From contig MFQN01000009.1 of assembly GCA_001783065.1 (NCBI GenBank), forward strand, positions 1-36,966: 36,966 bases of DNA. Reading direction: 5' to 3'. The stretch is from Candidatus Magasanikbacteria bacterium RIFCSPLOWO2_12_FULL_43_12. Its GTDB lineage: Bacteria > Patescibacteriota > Patescibacteriia > Magasanikbacterales > UBA922. Numbering within the stretch: the first letter of the stretch is position 1; every line of letters begins with the position of its first letter. Position numbers and translations under genes: made by a program. The notes beneath the pieces were generated by a model. The model saw only the letters and a list, made by a program, of their open reading frames with translations. It made no database searches and was not told the DNA's origin. Below are positions 7,929 to 16,318 of the stretch, piece by piece.

Positions 7929-8717
7929 ATGGCGGAAAATTTTACCTCACAAACTGACATCTCGGGAGTGGTGAAAAAGTGGTATAAAAAAGGCTGGGGT
8001 GTCGCGATTTTGACAGTAGCCGGATTGGTTTTAATCGTCGGCCTGTCGTTTGCCGGATTTTTTGCTTATTACGCTTGGCAGCTACGATTCGGCGACGCGG
8101 AGAGCGTGAGCAAACAGTTTGCCGGCAATAAAAAAATGATGAGCACGGCGCAGTTTTTGTCCAATGCTCAAAACACCAGCGATTTTATCGGAGATTACGC
8201 TAAATATATTCGGCCGAGCAATCAAGTTGTCGGAGATGAAAACGCGCCGGTGACGATTTTGGTTTTTTATGATTTTCAATGCCCTTACTCGCGCGAAGCG
8301 TTTCCGATTTTTCAAGAAGTGATGCGCAAGTACGAGCCGGTAGTCAGGGTGGTTTTCAAATATCTGCCGTTGGTCAGTATTCACCAGGATTCTTTAGTCG
8401 CGGCTGAAGCGGCGTCTTGCGCGCAGGAGCAGGGAAAATTTTTGGTGTATCATAATTTGCTTTTTACCAAACAAGATTTGCAAACTGAAGCTTTGTTGGC
8501 GAACGCTAAAGAGCTGGGACTGAACACTGATATGTTCAATCTTTGTTTGGCGACTGAAAAATATAATCAGGAAATCAATCTTGATACCAAGGACGCGATG
8601 GAAATCGGATTGCAAGGCACGCCAAGCTACTTAGTCAATGGCGTGAAAATCGGCGGCGTTTTGACCGCGCAACAATGGGACGAAATTATTTTGAGCTTTT
8701 TGAATAAAACAAAATGA
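7929..8717 (+). CDS. Membrane-anchored DsbA-like thioredoxin-fold protein
   Basis: The 262 residues comprise a cytoplasmic N-terminus, one membrane helix (about 24-50) and an extracytoplasmic thioredoxin fold of the DsbA/BdbD type (from about 98). The active site is FYDFQCPYS (Cys118 to Ser121), so the second cysteine of CxxC is replaced by Ser. A cis-Pro loop is present (GTPSYLVNG, Pro232). Two other cysteines (164 and 206) lie in the helical insert. The family oxidises or isomerises disulfides of exported proteins, and a one-cysteine site suggests isomerase, reductase or chaperone-like action (inference). Its TGA stop overlaps an ATGA that begins a copy of the start of the cysteine-rich gene now found at 9525, so the two genes may once have overlapped. 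Confidence 0.88.
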   Translation: MAENFTSQTDISGVVKKWYKKGWGVAILTVAGLVLIVGLSFAGFFAYYAWQLRFGDAESVSKQFAGNKKMMSTAQFLSNAQNTSDFIGDYAKYIRPSNQVVGDENAPVTILVFYDFQCPYSREAFPIFQEVMRKYEPVVRVVFKYLPLVSIHQDSLVAAEAASCAQEQGKFLVYHNLLFTKQDLQTEALLANAKELGLNTDMFNLCLATEKYNQEINLDTKDAMEIGLQGTPSYLVNGVKIGGVLTAQQWDEIILSFLNKTK

Positions 8718-8809
8718 GAAAATATTTACAGCCATCTGTCATTGCGAGCCGCAGCGAAGCAATCCAGTCGCACATGCATACGGAATAAAAAGAGCGGAAG
8801 TGTCCTGGC

Positions 8810-8846
8810 TGTCATTGTGAGCGACGAAGCGAAGCAATCCAGTCGC
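8810..8846 (+). repeat. TGTCATTG family repeat, half element
   Basis: A TGTCATTGTGAGCGACG...GAAGCAATCCAGTCGC half unit, 14 bp before the GIY-YIG start codon, in the same orientation as 8737-8771. Confidence 0.8.
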
Positions 8847-8859
8847 GCACATATTGGGT

Positions 8860-9150
8860 ATGATTAAAGATTATTATGTTTATATAATGGCAAATGACAG
8901 AAATGGCACGCTCTACACTGGCGTAACGAACAATTTGTTTCGCAGAGTATGGGAACATAAAGAGAAAATTTAAAAAAGGACGTTCACAGGTAAGTATGAT
9001 CTGGAAATGTTAGTTTTTTATGAAGGATACACAGACCCGAAGAACGCTATTATGAGGGAAAAACAAATTAAAACCGGTTCAAGAAAAAAGAAACTTGCGT
9101 TGATAGAAAAGATGAATCCAAAATGGAAAGATTTATCAGACGATTTTTGA
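8860..9150 (+). pseudogene. GIY-YIG endonuclease gene with in-frame stop
   Basis: The reading frame has 96 codons and shows the small UvrC-like GIY-YIG nuclease fold. The N-terminal strand YYVYIM stands for [11 protein letters not shown] for [12 protein letters not shown] supplies the catalytic Arg and His, and AIMREKQIK supplies the metal-binding Glu. Codon 38 is TAA (8971-8973), directly after HKEKI. The same frame continues without any shift through TFTGKYDLEMLVFYEGYTD to the TGA at 9148-9150, so a single nonsense substitution explains the break. Stop-codon reassignment is unlikely because TAA ends other genes normally here. Family members are single-domain nucleases of about 80-100 residues with unclear roles. 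It is bracketed by inverted copies of the TGTCATTGCGAG repeat. Confidence 0.85.
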
Positions 9151-9214
9151 ATGATTGGATTGCGGCGACTGGATTGCTTCGCTGCGGCTCGCAATGACAA
9201 ACGACTGGATTACA

Positions 9215-9265
9215 GCGACTGGATTGCTTCGTCGGCCGACGAACGTCGGCCTCCTCGCAATGACA
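9215..9265 (-). repeat. TGTCATTGCGAG family repeat, half element with inner hairpin
   Basis: GCGACTGGATTGCTTC, then a GTCGGCCGACGAACGTCGGC inner palindrome, then CCTCGCAATGACA. It is the minus-strand half of the family. Confidence 0.8.
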
Positions 9266-9296
9266 GATAACCCGCCCAATGTCGGTCGGCGCCAGC

Positions 9297-9403
9297 TGTC
9301 ATTGCGAGGAGCGAGGAACGAGCGACGTGGCAATCCATCGCGATTATCAATGATTGTTCTATATTGCGGCGACTGGATTGCTTCGCTGCGGCTCGCAATG
9401 ACA
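9297..9403. repeat. TGTCATTGCGAG family repeat, full element
   Basis: About 107 bp from TGTCATTGCGAGG to CTCGCAATGACA. Its right arm (9369-9403) is identical to the right arm of the GIY-YIG element (9165-9199). Confidence 0.85.
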
Positions 9404-9410
9404 GGCTATC

Positions 9411-9514
9411 CGTCATTGCGAGGAGGAGCTCGCGCGACGACGAAGCAATCCAGAACAATCGTGAATAACCACGATGGATTGCCGCGTCGTCCGCGAGGAC
9501 TCCTCGCAATGACA
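9411..9514. repeat. TGTCATTGCGAG family repeat, full element
   Basis: A 104-bp palindromic copy with central GAATAACCACGATGG resembling the core of the 68-bp repeat at 1-136. It ends 10 bp before the ATG of the VirB2-like gene. Confidence 0.85.
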
Positions 9515-9524
9515 GTAGAATTTT

Positions 9525-11252
9525 ATGAAAAAATATTTACAGTTTACAATTTATTTTTTAATCTTGTTATTCGGGCAGTTTTTATTTGCGTCGGTTTCTT
9601 TTGCGGAAGATTGTTCCACTGATATTGATTGCGGAGAAAACGCCAAATGTGAAAGTGGTTTTTGTGTGTCAGATGATTCTTCTTTTACACCAGCAGAAAG
9701 TTCTAACTCTGGCGGTGGGTCAAGTTCTGGTGGTAGCGCGGACGGCGGAGTCGGTTTTACTTACACCGGCGTTGATCAGCGCTGTTGGACAAAGGATGAC
9801 TGTGAGGTCAAGGCATTCGGAACATTTGTCGGACCGAACGATGAAACTAAGGAAGCTTGCAAAATGGAAAAGGACTCATCCAATAAATTAATCGGATTTT
9901 GTCTGCCAGGAACAACAGCCAAGATGGGTGTGAATTGGGGCGAAGCAGGCAATCAGCCAAGCACTTTCGCTCACATCGGCGAGTTTATAAAATGGATTTA
10001 TCGCTATGGCATAGTCGTAGCTAGTATTTTGGCCGTAATGATGATTATCAAAGCCGGATTTGATTGGATAATGTCCGGCGGGAATCAAGAGATGATCAGT
10101 GGCGCGCATAAAAAAATTGGCAACGCGCTGATGGGCTTGTTTTTGGCGGTAATGGCGTATTTTATTTTGAATTTAATCAATCCGTATTTAGTTAATTTTC
10201 GTCTGCCGCAAATATGGATGATTAATACCGCTGGTTTAGTCCCGCCATATTGCGATTTAGCCAAAGACAAAAAATTCTATTTCGCCAAAGAAACATCCAG
10301 CGAGGAATATAAGAACCAATATTCTGAAGGACAGCAGAAAGGATTTAAGACTTATGATGACGCGAAACCGGCTTGCGGCAAGGAGTATTATGTGGAAGGA
10401 AGCGGAGGATTGACGTGTAGCGGGACGGTTTGTAGTACTGCTGATAAGTCAGTGTGTTTGAAAGGGAAGTGTGTTAATGGTATGTTGATTGGAGCAGTTG
10501 ACGGAACTTTTGGTCCGGTTGGAGTTCCGGCGGTAGATTCAGGGAATAATATTAAACTATTGGCCTTATGCAAGAGCGAGGGTAAAATTAAAGAAGTTAA
10601 AGATGTTGATTATGTGAGCAATAAAAACGGTGATCTTTATAAAATTCCGTATGTTTCTTCAATAGAAACAATTTGTAATGATTATGGTGGTTTAGCCGGT
10701 TTTTATCTTGGAGTGGAAGTGAATGATGAAACAGGCGGGAGTGTCAATGGTTGGTTTGAGGGTATGCCGTGGACGGGAGGCACAGATGATTGGCACGCAG
10801 TTGGTCAGACCGCTCCGCGTTCGCACGATTGCAGTGTTAATTTATCAACCGCCTTTCAAAAAAAGTATTATTCAACAGTAAATTGCGGACCGGGGAATAT
10901 GGGGTGCTCCTGCGCTTATGTGTCTGTTCCAACTGTCGCGTTTATCGTCGCCAATGATCCGAAATATACCCAGAATTTGATTTCTCTTGATGAGTTAAAG
11001 AATGGATATTTATGTAATATACATATTACCAGGACTAATTTTCCGGCTGTGGAAAATGGGATGAAATGGCCGAGTTTGGATGGAATGGTCGCGGGCACGG
11101 CGGTTGGCGGTGTCGTGGGTACGTTCATATTTCCCGGAGTTGGTTCTCTGGCGGGGTTAGGTTACGGGTTGGCTGTTGCTCCTACTGCTGAGGTACTTAT
11201 TGGTTTTTGGAACTGGGGGGATGATCCAACCAGTTGTAGGGATAAAAATTAA
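9525..11252 (+). CDS. Cysteine-rich exported protein with VirB2/TrbC-like membrane hairpin
   Basis: This 575-residue membrane protein is of a type common in CPR genomes. It has a signal peptide (about 1-27), a small Cys cluster (30-47, C-x5-C-x5-C-x4-C), a Gly/Ser linker, a second Cys segment (87-126), then two membrane helices (about 158-182 and 197-224). These helices are joined by [19 protein letters not shown], the hallmark of VirB2/TrbC-type pilin domains. A long exported domain with [14 protein letters not shown] and about 22 cysteines in total follows, and a Gly-rich hydrophobic stretch lies at about 521-565. It may be a pilin-like or channel subunit of a secretion or DNA-uptake machine; no partner is visible in the window. 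The upstream DsbA-like gene could form its disulfides. The stop abuts the uvrA start. A repeat cluster separates it from the DsbA-like gene. Confidence 0.8.
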   Translation: MKKYLQFTIYFLILLFGQFLFASVSFAEDCSTDIDCGENAKCESGFCVSDDSSFTPAESSNSGGGSSSGGSADGGVGFTYTGVDQRCWTKDDCEVKAFGTFVGPNDETKEACKMEKDSSNKLIGFCLPGTTAKMGVNWGEAGNQPSTFAHIGEFIKWIYRYGIVVASILAVMMIIKAGFDWIMSGGNQEMISGAHKKIGNALMGLFLAVMAYFILNLINPYLVNFRLPQIWMINTAGLVPPYCDLAKDKKFYFAKETSSEEYKNQYSEGQQKGFKTYDDAKPACGKEYYVEGSGGLTCSGTVCSTADKSVCLKGKCVNGMLIGAVDGTFGPVGVPAVDSGNNIKLLALCKSEGKIKEVKDVDYVSNKNGDLYKIPYVSSIETICNDYGGLAGFYLGVEVNDETGGSVNGWFEGMPWTGGTDDWHAVGQTAPRSHDCSVNLSTAFQKKYYSTVNCGPGNMGCSCAYVSVPTVAFIVANDPKYTQNLISLDELKNGYLCNIHITRTNFPAVENGMKWPSLDGMVAGTAVGGVVGTFIFPGVGSLAGLGYGLAVAPTAEVLIGFWNWGDDPTSCRDKN

Positions 11253-14093
11253 TTGTTAAAATTTGTGAATAGCATCAAAATCATCAACTCTCGGGTGCAT
11301 AATCTGAAGAATGTTTCGCTCGAGATTCCAAAAAATAAACTTACGGTAATCACAGGACTTTCCGGCTCGGGAAAGTCCTCTTTGGCTTTTGACACGATTT
11401 ACGCCGAGGGGCAGAGACGGTATGCCGAGAGCTTGTCAGCCTACGCGAGGAGATTTATGGAATTGCAGGATAGGCCGGATGTTGACGAGATTAGAGGTTT
11501 GTCGCCGACCATCGCGATTGACCAGCGGTCGGTTTTGCAGAATCCGCGTTCAACAGTCGGCACAATTACGGAAATCTACGACCATTTGCGTTTGTTGTTC
11601 GCCCGGCTCGGCACGCAATATTGTCCTGAATGCGGTATCGCGGTTCGCGCGCATTCAATCGGCGAAATTGTTGAAGAAGTAAGAAAAATCGGCAGGCGGT
11701 CAAACGCTTTGCTAATTCTTTCGCCATTGATTCAAGATGGACAGATTAAATTGAAAGAATTATTATCGCGTTTGGAGCAAGCCGGCGCTGAAGAGGCGCG
11801 GGTTAATGGCATGGTGATGAAATTGATCGAGGTTAGTAAATTTAAATTTGAACCGCAGAAAAAATATACGGTGGAATTGTTGGCCGGCAGAGTTTCTGAC
11901 ATTAAAAAACAAGACTTCGCCGCGATAGTTGATAAGGCGATTGATTTATCAAACGGCGATGCGGTTATCTGCGATGAGACGGAAGGCGAGGATTATATTT
12001 TTTCCACTAACGCGTTTTGTCGGCAATGCGGCAAGAGATTTGACCCAATTGAGCCGCGGAGTTTTAGTTTTAACAGCCCTTATGGCGCCTGTCCGCGCTG
12101 TACCGGCCTCGGCATTACTTTGGAAGTTGATCCGGAGCTGGTTATTCCCAATCCGCGCTTGACTTTGGCCGAAGGCGCGATTCAGCCCTGGACCAGAATC
12201 GTCGGCAATCATGGCCATTATCAAAAACTTTTGGCGGAAGTGGCGAGGGCGCATAATTTTTCTTTAAATACTCCGGCAAAAGACTTAACCAAAGACGTGA
12301 TGGATGTTTTGTTTTATGGCACTGACGGAGAGGAGTATGAAGTCGCGGGCAAAAAAGCGCAGTTTGAAGGGATTATTCCGAATTTGACCCAGCGGCATTT
12401 TGAAACCGATTCTGAATATGTCAGAAAAGAGATAGAGCAATATATGCATGAGAGGGTTTGTTCTGTGTGCAAAGGAAAGCGTTTGCGCACAGAATCTCTG
12501 TTTGTAAAAATTGACGACCATTCTGTCGCAGATTTGGCGGAAATGAGCGCGGAAGAGGCAGGTTTGTTTTTTAAGACTTGGTTGACAGCGAAAAAAAGCG
12601 CAAGCAAACAATTTAGCAAGAACGAGTTGATGGTGGCCGCGCCGATTATTAGAGAAATTGATAAGCGGTTGGAGGATTTGTTAAGGGTTGGTCTGTATTA
12701 TTTATCACTTGATCGTTCAATCAACACATTGTCCGGCGGCGAAGCGCAGAGAGTCAGATTATCCACCCAGCTTTCTACCGGTTTAACTGGTGTGATTTAT
12801 ATTTTGGACGAGCCATCGGTTGGTTTGCATCCGCGCGATAATGACAAGTTGATAAGTACGCTGAAATTTTTGCGCGACCAAGATAATACTGTGATTGTGG
12901 TTGAGCATGACAAAGCCATGATTGAAGCGGCGGATTATGTGGTTGATGTCGGGCCTGGCGCGGGCGAGTACGGCGGAGAGATTGTCGCCAGCGGTACAGT
13001 TGGAGATATTAAACGAAGCGCGAAATCTTTAACCGGCCGTTATTTGTTAGGTAAAGAAACAATTTCCGCGCCTAAAAAACATCGCAAAGGCAGCGGCAAG
13101 ATCATCAGTATTATCGGCGCTAAAGCGTTTAATTTGAAAAATATTGATGTTGATATTCCATTAGGCAAATTAGTTTGCGTTACCGGCGTTTCTGGTTCCG
13201 GCAAGTCAACTTTGATCAGCGATATTCTCGGCAAATCATTAAACAAACATTTTTATCGCGCCAAAGATGAGCCGGCCGAACACAAAAAAGTCGTTGGCTT
13301 ATCAAATATTGATAAAGTGATTGTGATTGATCAAACCGCGATCGGTCGCACTCCTCGCTCCAATCCGGCAACTTATACCGGTGTGTTCAGCGCGATTCGC
13401 GACGTGTTTACCGCTGTGCCGGAAGCAAAAATGCGCAATTATGACGCCGGCAAATTTAGTTTTAATGTCAAAGGCGGAGGCCGATGCGAGGCCTGCGCCG
13501 GAGAAGGCTATGTCCGCATTCCAATGCAATTTTTATCAGATGTGTTTGTGGAATGCGCCGAATGCCAAGGCAAGCGATACAACAAAGAAGCGTTGGAAGT
13601 GCATTATCATGGCAGAAATATCGCTGATGTTCTCGGTATGGCGGTAGAAGAAGCGTGTCCGTTTTTCCGCGATGTGCCGGCGATTGCCGATAAATTGAAG
13701 ATTCTACGCGATGTCGGTTTGGGTTATGTTCATCTTGGCCAGTCCGCCACCACTCTTTCCGGCGGTGAAGCCCAGCGCGTTAAATTGGCGACCGAGCTTG
13801 CTCGCCGCGCCACCGGCCGCACTTTATATATTTTAGACGAGCCGACGACCGGTTTGCATTTTGAAGATATTCGCCGTTTGTTGGAAGTTTTGAATCAATT
13901 AGTGGAAAAGGGCAACACGGTTTTAATTATTGAACACAATTTAGATGTAATTAAATGCGCGGATTGGATCATTGATCTGGGCCCGGAAGGCGGCCGCCGC
14001 GGCGGTGAAATCGTCGCCCAAGGCACGCCGGCGGATGTGGCGAAGGTAAAGAGAAGCTATACGGGACAGTATCTGAAGAGATTGTTGAATTAG
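11253..14093 (+). CDS. uvrA: Excinuclease ABC subunit A
   Basis: This is the DNA-damage recognition ATPase of nucleotide excision repair, acting as a dimer with UvrB. The 946 residues are standard. The first ABC module has Walker A GLSGSGKS (35-42), a zinc finger CRQC...CPRC (about 255-282), signature [12 protein letters not shown] (about 492) and Walker B with [11 protein letters not shown]. The second has GVSGSGKS (about 645), zinc finger CEAC...CAEC (about 743-770), [12 protein letters not shown] (about 835) and [11 protein letters not shown]. All catalytic elements are intact. The start is TTG at 11253, directly after the stop of the preceding gene; GTG at 11265 is an alternative. Translation by re-initiation is likely. 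A palindrome plus T-run terminator follows at 14110. No uvrB or uvrC is in the window. Confidence 0.97.
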   Translation: MLKFVNSIKIINSRVHNLKNVSLEIPKNKLTVITGLSGSGKSSLAFDTIYAEGQRRYAESLSAYARRFMELQDRPDVDEIRGLSPTIAIDQRSVLQNPRSTVGTITEIYDHLRLLFARLGTQYCPECGIAVRAHSIGEIVEEVRKIGRRSNALLILSPLIQDGQIKLKELLSRLEQAGAEEARVNGMVMKLIEVSKFKFEPQKKYTVELLAGRVSDIKKQDFAAIVDKAIDLSNGDAVICDETEGEDYIFSTNAFCRQCGKRFDPIEPRSFSFNSPYGACPRCTGLGITLEVDPELVIPNPRLTLAEGAIQPWTRIVGNHGHYQKLLAEVARAHNFSLNTPAKDLTKDVMDVLFYGTDGEEYEVAGKKAQFEGIIPNLTQRHFETDSEYVRKEIEQYMHERVCSVCKGKRLRTESLFVKIDDHSVADLAEMSAEEAGLFFKTWLTAKKSASKQFSKNELMVAAPIIREIDKRLEDLLRVGLYYLSLDRSINTLSGGEAQRVRLSTQLSTGLTGVIYILDEPSVGLHPRDNDKLISTLKFLRDQDNTVIVVEHDKAMIEAADYVVDVGPGAGEYGGEIVASGTVGDIKRSAKSLTGRYLLGKETISAPKKHRKGSGKIISIIGAKAFNLKNIDVDIPLGKLVCVTGVSGSGKSTLISDILGKSLNKHFYRAKDEPAEHKKVVGLSNIDKVIVIDQTAIGRTPRSNPATYTGVFSAIRDVFTAVPEAKMRNYDAGKFSFNVKGGGRCEACAGEGYVRIPMQFLSDVFVECAECQGKRYNKEALEVHYHGRNIADVLGMAVEEACPFFRDVPAIADKLKILRDVGLGYVHLGQSATTLSGGEAQRVKLATELARRATGRTLYILDEPTTGLHFEDIRRLLEVLNQLVEKGNTVLIIEHNLDVIKCADWIIDLGPEGGRRGGEIVAQGTPADVAKVKRSYTGQYLKRLLN

Positions 14094-15583
14094 GGATTTA
14101 ATTTTGTAGAGACGCATTGCAATGCGTCTTTTTTATTTTCATTATGCGGTATGGCGGCCAACATCGCCGGCAGAAGCCAAAACAACATCGCCAGATCGTT
14201 TTTGATGTATGGCGAATCCACTAGACCAGCAACGAGGATTATCGCCAAACTGCTTAATATACATAAATTGAAAATTGAAAAATTTTTGAATTGTTTGAAA
14301 ATTGAAAATTGAAAATTGAAAATTGCGAATATGATTAACATAAATCCAATCAATCCCGCCAATCCAGCATTCACCCACATTGTCAAAAATATATTATGCG
14401 GATGATGAAAAATTTCTATGCCCTCGCCATTGACGGTCGTGTGATAGGGTTTGATTTTATCTTGGTAAGAAGCGAGGCCCGCGCCCCAGATAGGATTATC
14501 TTTTAGAAATTGCCAAGTTTCGCTCCAAATTGCCAGACGGATTTGGCCGGAGCGGTTCTGAAATAGTAATTCTTGTTTGATTGGATTGTTTGCGGGGAGG
14601 CTTACGAGGCTCACAAGACCGACGAGGCTTACGAGGCAGGCGATAAGGCGAGTTTTTTTATTGTAAAAAAAGAGAAAAAATAATAGACCGGCTACGAGGC
14701 CGACGAGAGCGCCAGTGGAGCGAGCGTAATAAATTGCGAGCGGCGAAGATACAAGATACAAGATACAAATAATTTTTAAATTCCAATTTTCAAATATCCA
14801 AGCTTTTATTTTTTGATTTATTTTTTTGTATTTATTTGTTTCTTGTTTCTTGTTTTTTAAAATTAAATATAACGCCAGCGGCCAAATGGGGGCGAGAAAA
14901 AGTCCGACTGCATTCGGAAATCCATACCAAGCGGTAACACGATAAGTGTTTTGATTAGTCCAAAAGGCGTCAGGCACCATCCAGCCGGTAAAATGCTGGT
15001 AGATCGCAAGAATCGCAGTAATCAGACCAGAGAGAATTAACGCAAAAATTATAGTGAATTTTAGATTTGGGATTTTTGGATTTTGTTTGAAAATTGAAAA
15101 TTCCTGCCCGAGGCGGGTCCGCCTTGGGCGGAGAAAATTGAAAATTTTTTGAGTGTTAGAAGATGGTTGGGTGTTTAATGTTGTAATTAGGATAAAGAAT
15201 AGCAGTATTGGCTCAACATAGAATGCTTTCCATTCGCCGAGAGCCGATAGAGTGTTTGAAGAAGTGAATATAGAGACAGTCGCGGCGAGCAGAAAGAGGG
15301 TGGACGCGACAGCGAATAATTTATTGTGTTTGCCGATAGGAGATAAGAGATAGGAGATAAGAGATATTTTTTTGTAGTTTTTTATCAGTCTCACTGTCCA
15401 AGTTAAAAAAATAATCCACAACATCACTTCCAATAGCGTGGTCGGCAAGGAGCCGATGTTAAAACGGATAAGATAGCTTGGCAAGGCAAAGAAAAATAAG
15501 GCCAGGGCGATATCAAATCTGCGCCAAGACAAAAAAGCGAATAATAGGGCGTAAATTATTACCAACCAAATGAACATAAACAA
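14090..15583 (-). CDS. O-antigen ligase/polymerase family membrane protein
   Basis: These proteins join or polymerise surface glycans from lipid carriers at the outer face of the membrane. The 497 residues give about ten to twelve hydrophobic segments and one large extracytoplasmic loop containing WGAGLASYQ and the family motif HHPHNIFL (393-400), which includes the conserved His and Asn of Wzy_C/WaaL proteins. In a CPR cell without lipopolysaccharide the acceptor is unknown; it could be a wall polymer or glycoprotein. Low-complexity DNA is read in frame at several points: LISYLLSPI (75-83) from GAGATAA units, LRPRRTRLGQEF (151-162) from a GC hairpin, LVSLVGLVSLVSL from ACGAGGCTT units, and FNFQFSIFKQFKN from AAAATTG units. 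The C-terminus is read from the uvrA terminator. It is adjacent to a flippase gene on the same strand. Confidence 0.85.
   Translation of the reverse strand: MFMFIWLVIIYALLFAFLSWRRFDIALALFFFALPSYLIRFNIGSLPTTLLEVMLWIIFLTWTVRLIKNYKKISLISYLLSPIGKHNKLFAVASTLFLLAATVSIFTSSNTLSALGEWKAFYVEPILLFFILITTLNTQPSSNTQKIFNFLRPRRTRLGQEFSIFKQNPKIPNLKFTIIFALILSGLITAILAIYQHFTGWMVPDAFWTNQNTYRVTAWYGFPNAVGLFLAPIWPLALYLILKNKKQETNKYKKINQKIKAWIFENWNLKIICILYLVSSPLAIYYARSTGALVGLVAGLLFFLFFYNKKTRLIACLVSLVGLVSLVSLPANNPIKQELLFQNRSGQIRLAIWSETWQFLKDNPIWGAGLASYQDKIKPYHTTVNGEGIEIFHHPHNIFLTMWVNAGLAGLIGFMLIIFAIFNFQFSIFKQFKNFSIFNLCILSSLAIILVAGLVDSPYIKNDLAMLFWLLPAMLAAIPHNENKKDALQCVSTKLNP
14110..14134 (+). terminator. Intrinsic terminator after uvrA
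   Basis: AGACGCATTG is followed by its exact complement CAATGCGTCT (14110-14129) and T residues to 14134. It lies inside the 3' end of the convergent ligase gene, whose last codons (ALQCVSTK) are read from it. Confidence 0.88.
14265..14325. repeat. Short-period array AAAATTG inside the ligase gene
   Basis: Period-7 repeats of AAAATTG, including four consecutive units near 14298-14325, encode the FNFQFSIFKQFKNFSIF segment in frame. Similar words occur near 15090-15140 and 17752-17775. Confidence 0.8.
14604..14637. repeat. Period-9 array ACGAGGCTT inside the ligase gene
   Basis: Four 9-bp units (ACGAGGCTC, ACAAGACCG, ACGAGGCTT, ACGAGGC) encode the LVSLVGLVSLVSL stretch of a membrane segment. 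Confidence 0.7.
15107..15128. repeat. GC-rich hairpin repeat inside the ligase gene
   Basis: CCCGAGGCGG-GT-CCGCCTTGGG forms a 10-bp stem with one wobble. It is flanked on both sides by GAAAATTGAAAAT words, as if a small palindrome had landed in an AAAATTG array. It is in frame and encodes PRRTRLG. Confidence 0.75.
15335..15366. repeat. GAGATAA array inside the ligase gene
   Basis: Four period-7 units of GAGATA(A/G) encode SLISYLLSPI in frame. The same array occurs inside the Trm11-like gene (20243-20270) and in spacers at 30389-30481 and 36496-36524. Confidence 0.85.
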
Positions 15584-15597
15584 CTTGCGGGTTTAGA

Positions 15598-15626
15598 TTG
15601 CGGGTTTTGGCCCGTTCTGTTATAAT
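15598..15626 (+). promoter_or_regulatory. Promoter of the putative lipoprotein gene
   Basis: TTGCGG (15598-15603), a 17-bp spacer and TATAAT (15621-15626) with TGT before it. The leader is about 50 nt to the ATG at 15683. The -10 is nearly palindromic and might also serve the divergent ligase gene (TATTAT on the minus strand). Confidence 0.6.
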
Positions 15627-15682
15627 ACAAATAACCTCTAAAATAGTGTATCACGTTTTTAATTTTTAAACCATAAATTATT

Positions 15683-16252
15683 ATGAAGAAAATAGCGGTA
15701 GTTTTGGGGTTATTTCTTATCGCGGGAGGCGGCTGCTCCGTGATTAATAACTTTGGCGTGGACAGGGTTGGGGTTAAAGATTACACCCCAAGCATTCATT
15801 ATTTTGATAGTGAGCTCTTTTCGTTGGATACGCCGGTGGTGTATGGCGAGTTCAGCAGTGAGGATGGCGGAGAAGGGAGCTTGATTGCTCCAGATAACAA
15901 AGGTTATCCGGAAATTCTTTTTTATGTGAAGACCGGCAAGGTTCTATCCAATACGGAGTTGTCGGCGCAGGAAGAAGAGCGATTAAAAATCCTTCGCGAA
16001 CAAGTAGAAGGCGATGGGGAGATAATAGAAAATAAAGAAGTGTATTTTAGCGGACAGAAAGGCGCTCGAACAGTTGTTCAATACCGCGGCCGAAGTCTTG
16101 AAGATGACGGCGGCTACATTAGAGAATTTATTTATTCTTTTTTTGTTAACGGAAATGAGTTTAGATTTTGGGTATCAGCCACTGACCAGGAAGATCCGGA
16201 CAAAGTGGCGGCGATGTTTGATGGTATAATGAAAACGATTCAATTCAAATGA
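15683..16252 (+). CDS. Putative small lipoprotein, function unknown
   Basis: The 189 residues start with a Lys-Lys signal peptide (MKKIAVVLGLFLIAGGGCS). Cys18 follows Gly-Gly-Gly, a loose lipobox, so lipid anchoring outside the cell membrane is possible but not certain. The mature part is acidic and predicted to be soluble; the final 60 residues (VQYRGRS to FDGIMKTIQFK) alternate in beta-strand and helix as in small stress-type or PsbP-like folds, though I recognise no family. It stands alone, with its own extended -10 promoter and a strong terminator (16290-16318), between two minus-strand surface-polysaccharide genes. A role at the cell surface is inferred only from export and location. Confidence 0.75.
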   Translation: MKKIAVVLGLFLIAGGGCSVINNFGVDRVGVKDYTPSIHYFDSELFSLDTPVVYGEFSSEDGGEGSLIAPDNKGYPEILFYVKTGKVLSNTELSAQEEERLKILREQVEGDGEIIENKEVYFSGQKGARTVVQYRGRSLEDDGGYIREFIYSFFVNGNEFRFWVSATDQEDPDKVAAMFDGIMKTIQFK

Positions 16253-16289
16253 AGAATCTTGGAATGCGCCATTACGGCGTTCCTTCGTC

Positions 16290-16318
16290 AATCAGGTCGG
16301 CGGCGCGGCCTGATTTTT
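16290..16318 (+). terminator. Intrinsic terminator after the lipoprotein gene
   Basis: AATCAGGTCG / CGGCCTGATT forms a 10-bp stem with one wobble and a 6-nt loop, followed by TTTTT. A second hairpin (GGAATGC...GCGTTCC) lies at 16261-16283. The terminator overlaps the end of the convergent flippase gene. Confidence 0.85.

Larger units (their letters stand above)
8737..9199. mobile_element. Putative GIY-YIG element with 35-bp inverted ends
   Basis: Positions 8737-8771 (starting TGTCATTGCGAGCC) are the exact reverse complement of 9165-9199 (ending GGCTCGCAATGACA) over 35 bp. Between them lie a further repeat half (8810-8846) and a GIY-YIG reading frame (8860-9150) filling most of the interior. 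The solo repeats elsewhere have the same termini but only a short centre. The sequence shows the structure; mobility is inference. The same half unit recurs at 9369-9403, so chance pairing within a cluster must be considered. Confidence 0.5.
8714..9542 (+). repeat. 18-bp direct duplication flanking a repeat cluster
   Basis: Positions 8714-8731 (ATGAGAAAATATTTACAG) and 9525-9542 (ATGAAAAAATATTTACAG) agree at 17 of 18 bases. The second copy is the start of the VirB2-like gene and the first overlaps the stop of the DsbA-like gene. Everything between (8732-9524) is repeats plus a broken GIY-YIG gene. The pattern fits insertion with duplication of the target, or repair that restored the start codon. 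Confidence 0.7.

Noticed and set aside
8971-8973. Stop-codon reassignment or programmed readthrough in the GIY-YIG gene
   Set aside because: TAA terminates several normal genes here (for example at 11250-11252), and no readthrough structure was recognised. A plain nonsense mutation is simpler.
9155-9622. Plus-strand 155-codon frame across the repeat cluster
   Set aside because: It is a translation of tandem TGTCATTGCGAG repeats (recurring WIASLRLAMT peptide) and overlaps the real start of the VirB2-like gene in another frame.
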